Below are positions 17,287-27,427 of a stretch of DNA of 64,000 bases, one piece after another. The DNA is from DATKFM01 sp963810485 (GTDB lineage: Bacteria > Pseudomonadota > Alphaproteobacteria > Dongiales > Dongiaceae), in contig CAWENQ010000003.1 in the NCBI GenBank assembly GCA_963810485.1, positions 682,001 through 746,000 on the forward strand, in the 5' to 3' direction. The notes beneath the pieces are model-generated. The model did not search any database and had not been told where the DNA came from. It saw only the letters and a program-made list of their open reading frames with translations. Position 1 is the stretch's first letter; the number at the start of each line of letters is the position of its first letter. The position numbers and the translations under genes were made by a program.

Positions 17287-20200
17287 CTACACGTCCTGCA
17301 CATCCACGACGCGAGGCAGCGACTTGATCGCCTGGCGGGTACCGGCGGAGATCATCCAGGTGCCGGGCAGCGTCACTTCCACCTCCCGGGCGCGGTCCAG
17401 CTCCAGGACCAGGCTGACCCTGCCCTTCCCCCGCCCGTCGCGCTGGATGATCGTCTTGATGCCGTCCAGCGCCTCGGGCTCGCGCAGGAAGATGCGCAGG
17501 CCCGCGGCCACGCCAGCCACCGCCTCGTCGAGCGGCCGGAATGTCTGCGCCGTCAGCCGCATGAGGTCGCCTTCGGTGCGCACATCGGCGGTGAGGAACA
17601 CCATCGTGCCGGGCACCAGCAATTCGCGGCTGGCGGCCAGCAGCTCGGAGAACACCATTGTCTCGAAGATGCCGCTGGCGTCGGAGAGCTGGACGAAGGC
17701 GAAGCGGTTGCCCCGGGCGGAGGTGCGCTCCTGCTTCGACACCACCACGCCGGCCATCTTGGCCCGGGTGTTCGGTCGGCCGGTAAGCCATGCCGCCAGG
17801 TCGCCGAACTTCACGGCATCAAGCCGCCGCAGCGACGCACTGTAGGCGTCCAGGGGATGGGCCGAGAGGTAGAAGCCGATCGCCTCGAACTCGTGGCGCA
17901 GCCGCTCCATGACCGGCCAGTCCTCCACGACAGGCAGGGCGAAGCGCTTCGGCCCGGTATCGATGCCGCCGAACAGGTTTTCCTGCGGGCTGTCGCGGTC
18001 GCTGGCGGCGCTGTGGGCGTGGCGCAGGATCAGCTCGATGGCGTCGAAGGCCTGGCGGCGGTTGGGGGCGATGCCGTCCATGGCGCCGGCGCAGACCAGA
18101 TTTTCGAGCTGCCGCTTGTTGACCATCTGGGCATCGAGCCGGCCGGTGAAGTCGAAGATATCCTTGAACCGCCCGGTCTCCGCGCGCTTGCTGACCAGAT
18201 CCTCCATGGCGCCGCGGCCGACATTCTTGATCGCCGCCAGCGCATAGCGGATCGCGCTCGTGCCGTCGGGCTGCTCTTCCACGGCGAACGCCGCGCGCGA
18301 CCGGTTGATGTCAGGCGGCAGCAGCTTGATCTTCAGCCGGTCCAGCTCCTGCTTGAAGATGTTGAGCTTGTCGGTGTTGCCGAGATCCAGCGTCATCGAC
18401 GCGGCGAAGAATTCCACCGGATAGTTCGTCTTCAGCCACGCCGTCTGATAGGCCACCAGCGCATAAGCGGCCGCGTGGCTCTTCACAAAACCATACCCGG
18501 CGAATTTATCGACCTGTTCGAAGATTTGCGCCGCCTTGGGCTGTGGTACGCCTCGCGCCACGGCGCCATCGATGAAGGCTTTGCGCTGTGCCTCCATCTC
18601 CGACTTGATCTTCTTGCCCATGGCGCGACGCAAGAGATCGGCATTGCCCAAGGTGAATCCGGACAGGGTCTGCGCGATCTGCAGAACCTGCTCCTGGTAG
18701 ATGATGATTCCGAAGGTTTCCTTGAGAATGCCTTCGAGCGTCGGATGCAGGTAATCCGGCTGTTCCTGTCCATGCTTGCAGGCGATGTAGCGCGGGATAT
18801 TGTCCATCGGGCCGGGCCGGTAGAGCGCCACGACGGCGATGAGGTCTTCGAAGCGGCTGGGCTTGAGCTTGCGCAGGACGTCGCGCATGCCCGAACCTTC
18901 AAGTTGGAAGATGCCCGTCGCATCGCCGCGGCTCAGCATCTCGTAGGTCTTGGGATCGTCGAGGGGAATGTTGAGGAGATCGACGTCGACACCGCGGCCC
19001 TTCAGGATGTCCCGCGCCTGCGCCAGCACGGTCAGCGTCTTCAAGCCGAGGAAATCGAACTTCACCAGCCCGGCGGTCTCGACATATTTCATGTTGAACT
19101 GCGTCGCCGCCATGGAGGACCGGGGATCACGGTAGAGCGGCACCAGCTCTTCCAGCGGCCGGTCGCCGATCACGACGCCGGCGGCGTGGGTGGAGGCGTG
19201 GCGGTTGAGGCCTTCCAGTTTCTGCGCGATGTCGATCAGCCGGGCTACCGCCTCGTCGGTCTCCTGCATTTGCTGCAGCTGCGGCTCGCTCTCGATCGCC
19301 TGCTGCAGAGTGACCGGATTGGCGGGGTTGTTCGGCACCATCTTGCAGATGCGGTCGACCTGGCCATAGGGCATCTGCAGCACGCGGCCGACATCCCGCA
19401 GCGCCGCGCGCGCCTTCAGCGTGCCGAAGGTAATGATCTGCGCCACCCGCTCGCTGCCGTATTTCTGCTGGACGTATTTGATCACCTCGTCACGCCGCGT
19501 TTCGCAGAAGTCGATGTCGAAGTCGGGCATCGACACACGCTCGGGGTTCAGGAACCGCTCGAACAGCAAGCCCCAGCGCAAGGGATCAAGATCGGTGATC
19601 GTCAGCGACCAGGCCACCACCGAGCCGGCGCCCGAGCCGCGGCCGGGCCTAACGGGAATGCCCTGGGACTTCGCCCACTGGATGAAATCGGCGACGATGA
19701 GGAAGTAGCCGGGAAAGCCCATCTGCTCGATGACGCCCAGCTCGAATTCCAGCCGCTGGCGATAGGGCTTGGCCGCCTGCACGCGCCCGGCCTCATCCAT
19801 GTCCGGCGTCCAGACCTGGAACGCGAGGCGATGCTCGAGACCGTCGGCGGCGCGGCGGCGCAATTCCTCGGCTTCCGTGCTGCCGTCTTCCACCGGGAAG
19901 GCCGGCAGGATCGGCTTGCGCGCTTCCGGCATGTAGGCGCAGCGCCGGGCGATGACCAGCGTGTTGTCGACCGCCTCCGGCAGATCGGCGAACAGCGCTC
20001 GCATCTCTTCCGCGGACTTGAAGTAATTCTCCGGCGAGGCGCGGCGGCGCTCGGCCTCGCCGATATAGCTGCCGCCGGCAATGCAGAGCAGCGCATCATG
20101 CGCTTCAAACATGCTGCGATCGGCGAAGAAAACCTCGTTGGTCGCTACAAGCGGCAGATCGTGGCCGTAGGCGAGGTCGAGAAATTTCTCCTCGATGCGC

Positions 20201-20769
20201 TGCTCGGCCTCGTGGCCATGGCGCATCAGCTCGACATAGAGCCGGCCGGGAAACAGCGCCGCAAGCTCGCGCAACGCCACCTCGGCCGCCTCATTCTGCC
20301 CCTCGGACAGCAGCCGCCCGACGCGGCCTGCCGGCCCGCCGGTCAGCGCGATGAGCCCGTCGCTGTGGCCGTCCAGCAAAGACATCGGCACCTGCGGCGC
20401 ATCGCCGGGCGCGGATTCCAGAAAGGCCCGGCTCACCAGTTTCAACAGGTTGCGATAGCCAATTTCGGTCTGCACCAGCAGCACGAGCTGGTCGGGCTTC
20501 GGCTTCGCCACCGGCCGGTTGGCGGCGGCGGCGTTCCCCTCCTCCTCCTGCGCAATGGCCAGCTGGCAGGCGATGATCGGTTGCACGCCCGCGTCCTTGG
20601 CGGCCAGGGCAAATTCCAACGCGCCGAACAGATTGCCGGTATCGGCGATCGCCACCGCCGGCATGCGCTGGCGCCGGCAGAGCTCGATCAACTGCTTGAT
20701 CTTGATGGCGCCTTCGGACAGCGAGTAGGCCGAATGGACGCGCAGATGGACGAAATCGGCGTGCGGCAT
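17287..20769 (-). CDS. dnaE: DNA polymerase III alpha subunit
   Basis: The replicative DNA polymerase. The 1160-residue protein has an N-terminal PHP domain (FVHLRVHSAYSLSEGAI and AIADTGNLFGALEF), the family-C polymerase core with the catalytic Asp pair in PDFDIDF (residues 415-421), the RPGRGSGAGSVVAW segment, helix-hairpin-helix and OB-fold regions, and a short C-terminal tail. Length matches the DnaE1 type. The frame is intact across 3.5 kb, in contrast to several shorter genes in the window. It is 44 bases downstream of the large cyclase gene on the same strand. In many relatives it directly follows lolD. Confidence 0.97.
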   Translation of the reverse strand: MPHADFVHLRVHSAYSLSEGAIKIKQLIELCRRQRMPAVAIADTGNLFGALEFALAAKDAGVQPIIACQLAIAQEEEGNAAAANRPVAKPKPDQLVLLVQTEIGYRNLLKLVSRAFLESAPGDAPQVPMSLLDGHSDGLIALTGGPAGRVGRLLSEGQNEAAEVALRELAALFPGRLYVELMRHGHEAEQRIEEKFLDLAYGHDLPLVATNEVFFADRSMFEAHDALLCIAGGSYIGEAERRRASPENYFKSAEEMRALFADLPEAVDNTLVIARRCAYMPEARKPILPAFPVEDGSTEAEELRRRAADGLEHRLAFQVWTPDMDEAGRVQAAKPYRQRLEFELGVIEQMGFPGYFLIVADFIQWAKSQGIPVRPGRGSGAGSVVAWSLTITDLDPLRWGLLFERFLNPERVSMPDFDIDFCETRRDEVIKYVQQKYGSERVAQIITFGTLKARAALRDVGRVLQMPYGQVDRICKMVPNNPANPVTLQQAIESEPQLQQMQETDEAVARLIDIAQKLEGLNRHASTHAAGVVIGDRPLEELVPLYRDPRSSMAATQFNMKYVETAGLVKFDFLGLKTLTVLAQARDILKGRGVDVDLLNIPLDDPKTYEMLSRGDATGIFQLEGSGMRDVLRKLKPSRFEDLIAVVALYRPGPMDNIPRYIACKHGQEQPDYLHPTLEGILKETFGIIIYQEQVLQIAQTLSGFTLGNADLLRRAMGKKIKSEMEAQRKAFIDGAVARGVPQPKAAQIFEQVDKFAGYGFVKSHAAAYALVAYQTAWLKTNYPVEFFAASMTLDLGNTDKLNIFKQELDRLKIKLLPPDINRSRAAFAVEEQPDGTSAIRYALAAIKNVGRGAMEDLVSKRAETGRFKDIFDFTGRLDAQMVNKRQLENLVCAGAMDGIAPNRRQAFDAIELILRHAHSAASDRDSPQENLFGGIDTGPKRFALPVVEDWPVMERLRHEFEAIGFYLSAHPLDAYSASLRRLDAVKFGDLAAWLTGRPNTRAKMAGVVVSKQERTSARGNRFAFVQLSDASGIFETMVFSELLAASRELLVPGTMVFLTADVRTEGDLMRLTAQTFRPLDEAVAGVAAGLRIFLREPEALDGIKTIIQRDGRGKGRVSLVLELDRAREVEVTLPGTWMISAGTRQAIKSLPRVVDVQDV

Positions 20770-20813
20770 GGCCTGATGATTCCACGAGTCGCCGGCAATG
20801 TCAGGGGCAGAAA

Positions 20814-23800
20814 CTACGTTTTCGGCGGGCCTGTGAGCGCCTTGTCGATCAGCGGCAGCGCCGCCAGATACCCCATGCGATCGCCGTCGCCGCGCAGGCG
20901 CTTCAATCCCGCGACATCAGCCCCATCACGGGCGCCCTCGCCCCAGCCCGCCAGCGCTCGCCCGCGGTCGGCGAGAAAACTGCTCCAGGGCGTCGGCTCA
21001 TGCCGGAAAGAGGTCTCCAATGCCTCGGCATAGCGGCGGGCTTCCGGCCACTGCCCGGATTCGAGACTGACCTCGATCGCCTCGCGGTAGAACCAGGTGT
21101 AGTTATGCTTGAGGGCGCCGGAACGAAGAATCTCCTCCGCTTCCGCCAGCGCTTCCGCCCGGCGTCTGGCGTCCGGCGTGATGCGGGCCAAAACGCCCAG
21201 GATTGACGGGCCGAGATACTTCATGCCCGTCTCTCGGCCCAGCGCAAGCGCCGCTTCAGCCGTTTCCATGGCTCCGGCCATGGATACTTTGCCGTCGTGG
21301 AAATCCATGGCGGCCAGCATGATGAGATCCTCGGATTCGAAGCGTTTCGCGCCGAGCCGCCGGGAGAGCGCCAGGGACTTCGTGATTTGCTCGCGGGCCT
21401 CGGCCGGGTTGCAGAGATTGAGATTGCACTCGAATGCCGCCTCCCGGGCTATCACTTCGGCGCGCTGGTGGCCGACTTTCATTGCAGCCGCGACGGCAGC
21501 GTTGGCCAATTTCAACGACACGCGGACATCGCCGGAAAACAGATGCGTGAAGGCCATCATGTTCATATTGGCGACCTCGATGCGGCCGAGGCCGTGCTCC
21601 CGCGCCAGTTCGACACAGGCCTTGAAGCGGGCGTGGGACGACAGCATGCGGCCGCGCGCATATTCCGCATCGGCGAGGCCGCCGAGAGCGCGCGCCTCGG
21701 CTTCCGGCGAGCCGATTGCCTGGGCCAACTCAAGCGCGCGCTGATGTTCGGCCACGCATTCTTCGATACGTCCTTGCGGAAAATGCAAGTTGCCCCGCAG
21801 GTGATGGATCAGCGTCAACTCTTCCTTGAGGTCGTGGCGCTCGGCCAGTTCCTGTGCTTTTGCCAAGAACCCCTCGGCTTCGGCATAGCGATCGAGAATC
21901 CGATGGCCGGCGGCAAGGCCGTACCAGGCGGCGACACGCGCGCGATCGTCTTCGGCCAGTTTCAAGGCCTGCCCATAAGCTTCGATCGACTCCGCCGCCT
22001 GACCGGCATCCTGCAGCAACTGGCCATGCAGCAACTCGAGCGACGCGCGTTGCTTGTCGTTCGTAGCCAATGCCAGGCCCATCTCCGCGAGCGTCAGCGC
22101 CTGATCGTTCCGGTACTGCGCCGCGACAGCGCGGGCCGCGGCGTCATACGCCAAAGCCGCCGCCGGATCGCCAGCCAGATCCAGATGCAGCGCCCTCAGC
22201 ACGGGATCACGCTTGTCGAACCATTGCGCGGCGGCCCGATGCAGATCCTGCCGCGGCTGTGTCAGCAGCGAGTCATAGATGCCGTCGCGGATCAGCGCAT
22301 GGGCAAAGAGGAACGCTCCGGCATCCGCGCGGATCAAGCGGTGGCGCAGGAGCTCCTGGGGTGAATAGTCGGTAATGCCGATCATCGCGCGCATCGCTTC
22401 CAGCGTGAAACGCTGGCCCACGACAGCCGCCGCCTGCAAGGCCCGCTTGTCCAGCGGCCGCAGGCGGTCCGCGCGCGCCAGCACCAGGCTCTGGATGGAG
22501 GCCGGCATCGATTGCGAATTGCTCTCGCCGGCATTGCGCAAGAGCTGCTCCAGGAACAGCGGATTGCCTTCCGCGCGCTCGATGCAGCCGGCAATCACGC
22601 CGTCGTCGGTGATGGACAGCCCGACCGCCAGCGCCCGCGCCTCGGTCCGGCGCAACGGGCCAAGATCGACGATCGCCAGAGCGCCACCGCCCGCCTGCCC
22701 CCGCCAGGCGGCATCGATGGGATCGCCCTCGATGCGTGTGGTCATTGCGAGGATCGCGGGTGCATCGTCGGTCACGCGCGCCAGGGCCGCGAGGACGGAG
22801 AGCACAGGTGCATCCGCCCAGTGGATATCCTCGATCAGGATCATGACGGGTTTCTGAGCCGCGAGCCGCCTCAGCAATGTCTGCAGCACGGTTTCTCGCC
22901 CCTGCTGCCGGGTCGCGGCGCTCATGGCGTCGGATATGGCCCGCAGCTCCAGGGGCTGCGCCACGTCGACAAGATCATTGAGGAAAACGATGTCGGCCTT
23001 GTCCACCAAACCCGAGCCGATGGCTGCGGCGATCTGCTTTGCCCGGCCTTCTTTGCCGGTGCCCGGCGCTATACCCAGCAGACTGCGCGCCAGGCTGCCG
23101 ATCGCGTCCTGACCCTTGCCGGCGCCGAAATCCAGCACGAGGGCACGATGGCAGGAAAAGCCCCGCTCGCCCGTCATGCGCAGCAGTTCGGCTCCGGTCC
23201 GCGTCTTGCCGATGCCCGCCTCACCCCGCAGCAAGACGACATGCCCCTCGCCGGAATCTCGACAGGCATCAATGAGGCCGGCCAATTGCCGCAGCTCTCC
23301 CAGCCGGCCGACAAAGGGCGTATCGAACTGCGGCACGGCTGCTATTCCATCGCTGGAGATGCGCCACAGCGAAATTGGCTGATCAATTCCCTTCACCATC
23401 GCCGTGCCGACGGAGTCGCATTTGATCTGCCGGCCGATGGCGTTGTTGACGGTATCGGACACCAGGGTTTCGCCGGCTTCCGCCAGGCTGCTCAGGCGCG
23501 ATGCCAGATTAACGGAATCGCCGATCACCGTGTATTTCGTGCGGCTGTCGGATCCCAGACCGCCGGCCACGACCTGCCCGCTGGCAATGCCGATATGCAA
23601 CTTCAAGGGCCGGCCGATTTCGTCGCCCAGCTTGACGATCGCGCCGTGCATGTCGCCGGCCGCGCGCGCCGCGCGGATGGGGTCATCGCTATGCGCGACG
23701 GGCGCGCCGAACACCGCCATGATGGCATCGCCGATATATTCGCTGCTGCCGCCATAACCGGTGACGAGTTCGTCCAGCATGGCGAGCTGGCGATTGAGCA

Positions 23801-24086
23801 GCGCGTGGGTTTTCTCCGCGCCCAGCTCGGTCGTCAATTTCGTGAAACCCGCGAGATCGGCAAACAGGATCGTCACCGGCCGATGCTCGCCGGGCGATGC
23901 CGAAGATGGAGTTGATGGCGCAGCATCGCCAGCCTGTCCGAGCGCCTTGCCGCAACCGCCGCAGAAACGGTCGCCCGGTTTGTTGGCAAATCCGCAGGCC
24001 GGACAGGGCTGTGGCAGCGGCGCGCCGCATTGCGCGCAGAATCGCCGCCCCTCGCTATTGTCGGCCGAACATTTCTGACAGAGCAT
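20814..24086 (-). CDS. Class III nucleotide cyclase with zinc ribbons, AAA-type ATPase and TPR repeats
   Basis: A 1090-residue cytoplasmic signalling protein. Residues 1-50 carry two CxxC...CxxC zinc ribbons (Cys 3/6/17/20 and 28/31/42/45). About 68-215 form a class III cyclase domain with metal Asp77 and Asp120. The position before IGD that is usually Lys in adenylate cyclases is Glu116, so the product is uncertain. About 257-560 form a STAND-like ATPase with Walker A GEAGIGKT at 288-295 and Walker B LIEDIHWAD. The rest is helical TPR-like repeats. The ATG at 24086 (MLCQKCSADN) is preferred over one 54 bases upstream, which has no family match. It separates lolD from dnaE. Trigger and targets are unknown. 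Confidence 0.85.
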   Translation of the reverse strand: MLCQKCSADNSEGRRFCAQCGAPLPQPCPACGFANKPGDRFCGGCGKALGQAGDAAPSTPSSASPGEHRPVTILFADLAGFTKLTTELGAEKTHALLNRQLAMLDELVTGYGGSSEYIGDAIMAVFGAPVAHSDDPIRAARAAGDMHGAIVKLGDEIGRPLKLHIGIASGQVVAGGLGSDSRTKYTVIGDSVNLASRLSSLAEAGETLVSDTVNNAIGRQIKCDSVGTAMVKGIDQPISLWRISSDGIAAVPQFDTPFVGRLGELRQLAGLIDACRDSGEGHVVLLRGEAGIGKTRTGAELLRMTGERGFSCHRALVLDFGAGKGQDAIGSLARSLLGIAPGTGKEGRAKQIAAAIGSGLVDKADIVFLNDLVDVAQPLELRAISDAMSAATRQQGRETVLQTLLRRLAAQKPVMILIEDIHWADAPVLSVLAALARVTDDAPAILAMTTRIEGDPIDAAWRGQAGGGALAIVDLGPLRRTEARALAVGLSITDDGVIAGCIERAEGNPLFLEQLLRNAGESNSQSMPASIQSLVLARADRLRPLDKRALQAAAVVGQRFTLEAMRAMIGITDYSPQELLRHRLIRADAGAFLFAHALIRDGIYDSLLTQPRQDLHRAAAQWFDKRDPVLRALHLDLAGDPAAALAYDAAARAVAAQYRNDQALTLAEMGLALATNDKQRASLELLHGQLLQDAGQAAESIEAYGQALKLAEDDRARVAAWYGLAAGHRILDRYAEAEGFLAKAQELAERHDLKEELTLIHHLRGNLHFPQGRIEECVAEHQRALELAQAIGSPEAEARALGGLADAEYARGRMLSSHARFKACVELAREHGLGRIEVANMNMMAFTHLFSGDVRVSLKLANAAVAAAMKVGHQRAEVIAREAAFECNLNLCNPAEAREQITKSLALSRRLGAKRFESEDLIMLAAMDFHDGKVSMAGAMETAEAALALGRETGMKYLGPSILGVLARITPDARRRAEALAEAEEILRSGALKHNYTWFYREAIEVSLESGQWPEARRYAEALETSFRHEPTPWSSFLADRGRALAGWGEGARDGADVAGLKRLRGDGDRMGYLAALPLIDKALTGPPKT

Positions 24087-24172
24087 GCAATCCCGGTACG
24101 CGGACCATCGAAGCGGCTGGGAGTGCGCACCCAGCGACAAATCGCCTGGATTTTACGCCTTTCCGCCTTGGA

Positions 24173-24862
24173 TTACATCGCCTGAATTCTGCCCTCATGC
24201 AACGTAACCCGTCGATCCATGCGCTGGGCCAGACTCACATTGTGGGTGGCGATCAACGCCGCTACGCCAGTGCCGCGCACGAGATTCTGCAGCAGGCCGA
24301 AGGCATCGTCGGCGGTGCGCTCGTCGAGATTGCCGGTCGGCTCGTCGGCCAGCAGCAGCCTCGGCTTGTTGGCCAGGGCACGGGCGATCGCCACCCGCTG
24401 TTGTTCGCCACCGGACAACTCCGCCGGGCGATGCTCCATCCGCTTGGCCAGGCCGACCGACGTCAGCAACTCCTCGGCCCTCTGCTTTGCCGCTTTGCGC
24501 GCGGCGCCGGCGATCATCTGCGGCAGCATGACATTCTCCAGCGCCGAGAACTCCCGCAGCAGGTGATGATACTGATAGACGAATCCGATGGCAGAACCGC
24601 GGATGGCGGTACGGGCATCGTCGCCCAGGCTGTTGGCCGCCTTGCCATCAATCGTCACATCGCCGTTGTCTGCCTTCTCCAGAAGGCCGGCGATATGCAA
24701 CAGCGTGGATTTGCCGCAGCCGGAAGGACCAACCAAAGCCACCATCTCGCCGCCATGGACCGACAGGGATACGCCCCGCAGGACTTCGAGACGCGCGGCA
24801 CCGCTGCCGAACCCTCTGTTGATCTGGTCGAGGACGAGCACATCCCCTTTGCGTTCACTCAT
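24173..24862 (-). CDS. lolD: Lipoprotein-releasing ABC transporter ATPase
   Basis: ATPase of LolCDE, which lifts outer-membrane lipoproteins from the inner membrane onto LolA. The 229 residues show Walker A GPSGCGKS, the Q-loop region, signature LSGGEQQR and Walker B LLLADEPTGNLD, ending at the switch His (ATHN). It overlaps the upstream permease gene by 8 bases. Homology to MacB-type ATPases exists, but the two adjacent LolC/E permeases settle the assignment. Confidence 0.93.
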   Translation of the reverse strand: MSERKGDVLVLDQINRGFGSGAARLEVLRGVSLSVHGGEMVALVGPSGCGKSTLLHIAGLLEKADNGDVTIDGKAANSLGDDARTAIRGSAIGFVYQYHHLLREFSALENVMLPQMIAGAARKAAKQRAEELLTSVGLAKRMEHRPAELSGGEQQRVAIARALANKPRLLLADEPTGNLDERTADDAFGLLQNLVRGTGVAALIATHNVSLAQRMDRRVTLHEGRIQAM

Positions 24863-26096
24863 AACGTAGAGCCTCCACGGGATCGAGGCGCGCTGCGCGC
24901 CAGGCGGGATAGATGCTCGCCAGCAAGGTCAGGATCAGGGCAATGGCGATGACGATCAGCACCTGTGAGGGTTGCACAATGGACGGCAGGTGAGCCAGGA
25001 ACCAGAGCATTCCATCCATCCCCCAACCCTGAAAGTTGTCATATAGCCATCGCCCGGCCGCTTGATTTCGGCTAGCCACGAGCAAGCCGGCGATGCAGCC
25101 GAAGAGCGCACCGACAATCCCGACGAGCACGCCGCTGAACATGAAGATTCGCAGGATCGAACCCCGGGTCGCGCCCATGGTGCGGAGAATGGCGATCTCC
25201 CGCGCCTTGTCCTTCACCATCATCACCTGTCCGGCGACTATGCTGAACACAGCGACAATGATAATCAGGACGAGGATCACGGTCGTGGCGATGCGCTCGA
25301 CTTGCAGCGCGGCGACCAGGGAGCTGTTGAAATCTCTCCAGGTCTTGACGGTTTCGCCGGGACCGAGCAGCGATTGGACTTGTGGCCGCAGGTCATCCAC
25401 ATACAACGGATCATCCAAGACGATATCCAGCGCCGTCGCGCGTCCTTCCGTATCGAAAAGCGCCTGGGCGTCCGGGAGCGTGAGAAAGACCAGCAGATTA
25501 TCGTACTCGTCTCGGCGCGTCTCGAAGACAGCCGCGACGATGAATGTCTTTCCGCGCGGCATCAGCGTTCCGGTCTCGGGATCGCGGCGCGGCACAATCA
25601 ATTTGACCTTGCCGCCGATGGGAACGCCGAGATTGCGCGCCAATCCAGCGCCAATGACGACAGACGGGCTCTGAAACTGCGCCAGCCGTCCCTCAGTGAT
25701 CTCGTCGGCGATGATCCGCCGCGCCAGCAAGTCCTCCGGCTTAATGCCGACGATCCGGGCGCCGGCCGAACGTTTGCCAGCGGCCGCCAAGCCATCGCCG
25801 CGAACCACCGGTGCCGCCTGCGTGACACCGGGCAATGACGCGATGCTCTGCTGCAGTTTGTCAAAGTCCGGCGCCGCGGCGGCATCTGCCTGCACCAGCA
25901 TGTGAGGCGACACGCCGAGAATGCGGGAGATCAGATCGACCTGCAGGCCGTTCATGATGGACGTAACGATGACCAGGGTGGCGACGCCCAAGGCAATCGC
26001 CAGCAGGGACAGCCAGCTCACGGCCGAAAAGCCCCTCGCCCGGCGCCGCGAGCGCATATAACGAAAGGCGAGCAACCGTTCCGGTGGCGTCAGCAT
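24855..26096 (-). CDS. lolE: LolC/LolE-type lipoprotein-releasing permease, second copy
   Basis: Membrane subunit of the lipoprotein-releasing ABC transporter. The 413 residues start with a basic N-terminus and a first transmembrane helix (ALGVATLVIVTSIMNGLQ), continue with a periplasmic domain of about 220 residues, and end with three transmembrane helices and the PAWRAARLDPVEALRYE C-terminal motif of the FtsX-like permease family. It lies 12 bases after a paralogous permease and overlaps lolD, so a LolC-LolE heterodimer with LolD is likely. Which copy is LolC and which LolE cannot be decided here. Confidence 0.88.
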   Translation of the reverse strand: MLTPPERLLAFRYMRSRRRARGFSAVSWLSLLAIALGVATLVIVTSIMNGLQVDLISRILGVSPHMLVQADAAAAPDFDKLQQSIASLPGVTQAAPVVRGDGLAAAGKRSAGARIVGIKPEDLLARRIIADEITEGRLAQFQSPSVVIGAGLARNLGVPIGGKVKLIVPRRDPETGTLMPRGKTFIVAAVFETRRDEYDNLLVFLTLPDAQALFDTEGRATALDIVLDDPLYVDDLRPQVQSLLGPGETVKTWRDFNSSLVAALQVERIATTVILVLIIIVAVFSIVAGQVMMVKDKAREIAILRTMGATRGSILRIFMFSGVLVGIVGALFGCIAGLLVASRNQAAGRWLYDNFQGWGMDGMLWFLAHLPSIVQPSQVLIVIAIALILTLLASIYPAWRAARLDPVEALRYE

Positions 26097-26108
26097 GTGT
26101 TCCGGCCC

Positions 26109-27365
26109 CTACTCATAGCGCAAGGCTTCGACCGGATCGAGGCGCGCCGCCCGCAAGGCGGGATAGATTGTCGCCGCGAGAGTCAGCAGCAGGGCCACGG
26201 CGCTGACGATGGTCACCGATAGCGGATCGACCGCCGCCGGCAGGTTCGACAGGAAATAGATATCCCGATTGAACAGGGGAACGCCGATCATGCTCTCGAT
26301 CCACTGGCGCACATTGTCGATGCTGGCCGCAAGCCAGAGCCCGAGTAGAATCCCGAGGCCGGTGCCGACGGCGCCAATTCCCAATCCGTTCATGACAAAG
26401 AGGCGGAGGATGGAGCGCTGCGTTGTGCCCATGGTCCTGAGGATCGCCACCTCCTTGGCCTTGTCCTTTATCAGCAGGATCTGGCTTGAGATGATGTTCA
26501 GCGCGGCAACGAGGCTGATGAGGCTGAGCATCAGGAATAGCGCATTGCGCTGCACTTTGATCGCCTCGAAATAGCCGGCGTAGAACTCCTGCCAATCGGT
26601 TACGGTCCCGCCGATACGAGCCTTCAGCTCCGGCGCCATCGCCGGCGCATCCTCCGGCCGGTCCAGCGTGACTTCGATCGTCTTGGCGACAACTTGATCC
26701 TCGGGTTTGTCCGACGTGCGGAAGAATGCCTGGCCGGCCTCCAAGGGCATGTAAATGAATGCCTCGTCGTAGAGCGACATGCCGAGGTTGAAAGTCCCCG
26801 CGACGTTGTATGTCTTCGTGCGCGGGACGCAGCCGAAGAGCGTGCAGTTGGAGAGCGGGATAACCAGCGTCAGGTCGCCCCCCGGCTCAACGCCCAGCTT
26901 GTCCGCCAAACCTTGCCCGATAATGATTGTGTGGAGGCCCTTGAACTTGTCGAGAGCACCGGCAGTGATGGTGGAAGCCACCGATTTCAGTTTCGCCAAA
27001 TCCTCCGGCGGCACGGCGCGGACGAAGGCGCCGGAGGCCCGATCGCCGGTCGTGGCCATAACCGGCTCTTCGATCATCGGCATGGCCAGAACCACGCCTT
27101 GGAGCTCTTGAATACGGTCGGCCGCGAGGGCGTAGTCATGCGCCTGTTGCTGCGGCAGATAGACCCGCAAATGGCCGTTCATGCCGAGGATCTTGTTGAG
27201 CATCTCGCCGGTGAAACCGTTCATGACCGCGAGCACGACGATCAGCGTGGCGACGCCGACGGCGATGCCCATGGTCGACAAGAGGGCAATGATCGACACG
27301 AAGCCGCCTTTGCGGCGGGAGAAGAGATAGCGGGTCGCGATCAGCCGTTCGACAGCGATGGTCAT
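26109..27365 (-). CDS. lolC: LolC/LolE-type lipoprotein-releasing permease, first copy
   Basis: 418 residues with the same plan as the following gene: a first transmembrane helix after RRKGGFVSIIALLSTMGIAVGVATL, a large periplasmic domain, three C-terminal helices and the same ALRAARLDPVEALRYE ending. The two proteins share their ends strongly but differ in the periplasmic domain (this one has a NCTLFGC Cys pair), so they are diverged paralogues rather than a recent duplicate. It follows proS by 62 bases on the same strand. Confidence 0.88.
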   Translation of the reverse strand: MTIAVERLIATRYLFSRRKGGFVSIIALLSTMGIAVGVATLIVVLAVMNGFTGEMLNKILGMNGHLRVYLPQQQAHDYALAADRIQELQGVVLAMPMIEEPVMATTGDRASGAFVRAVPPEDLAKLKSVASTITAGALDKFKGLHTIIIGQGLADKLGVEPGGDLTLVIPLSNCTLFGCVPRTKTYNVAGTFNLGMSLYDEAFIYMPLEAGQAFFRTSDKPEDQVVAKTIEVTLDRPEDAPAMAPELKARIGGTVTDWQEFYAGYFEAIKVQRNALFLMLSLISLVAALNIISSQILLIKDKAKEVAILRTMGTTQRSILRLFVMNGLGIGAVGTGLGILLGLWLAASIDNVRQWIESMIGVPLFNRDIYFLSNLPAAVDPLSVTIVSAVALLLTLAATIYPALRAARLDPVEALRYE

Positions 27366-27427
27366 CGGCTACGCCTCCACCGATGTCAGGCTGTGCGGGC
27401 CACCAGCCGCCGGGCGCCGCGCGGCCA

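Noticed and set aside
17269..21033. A plus-strand frame of 1254 codons opposite dnaE
   Set aside because: It mirrors dnaE codon for codon in a GC-rich genome, has an Arg/His/Gln-rich composition and no domain; dnaE is certain.
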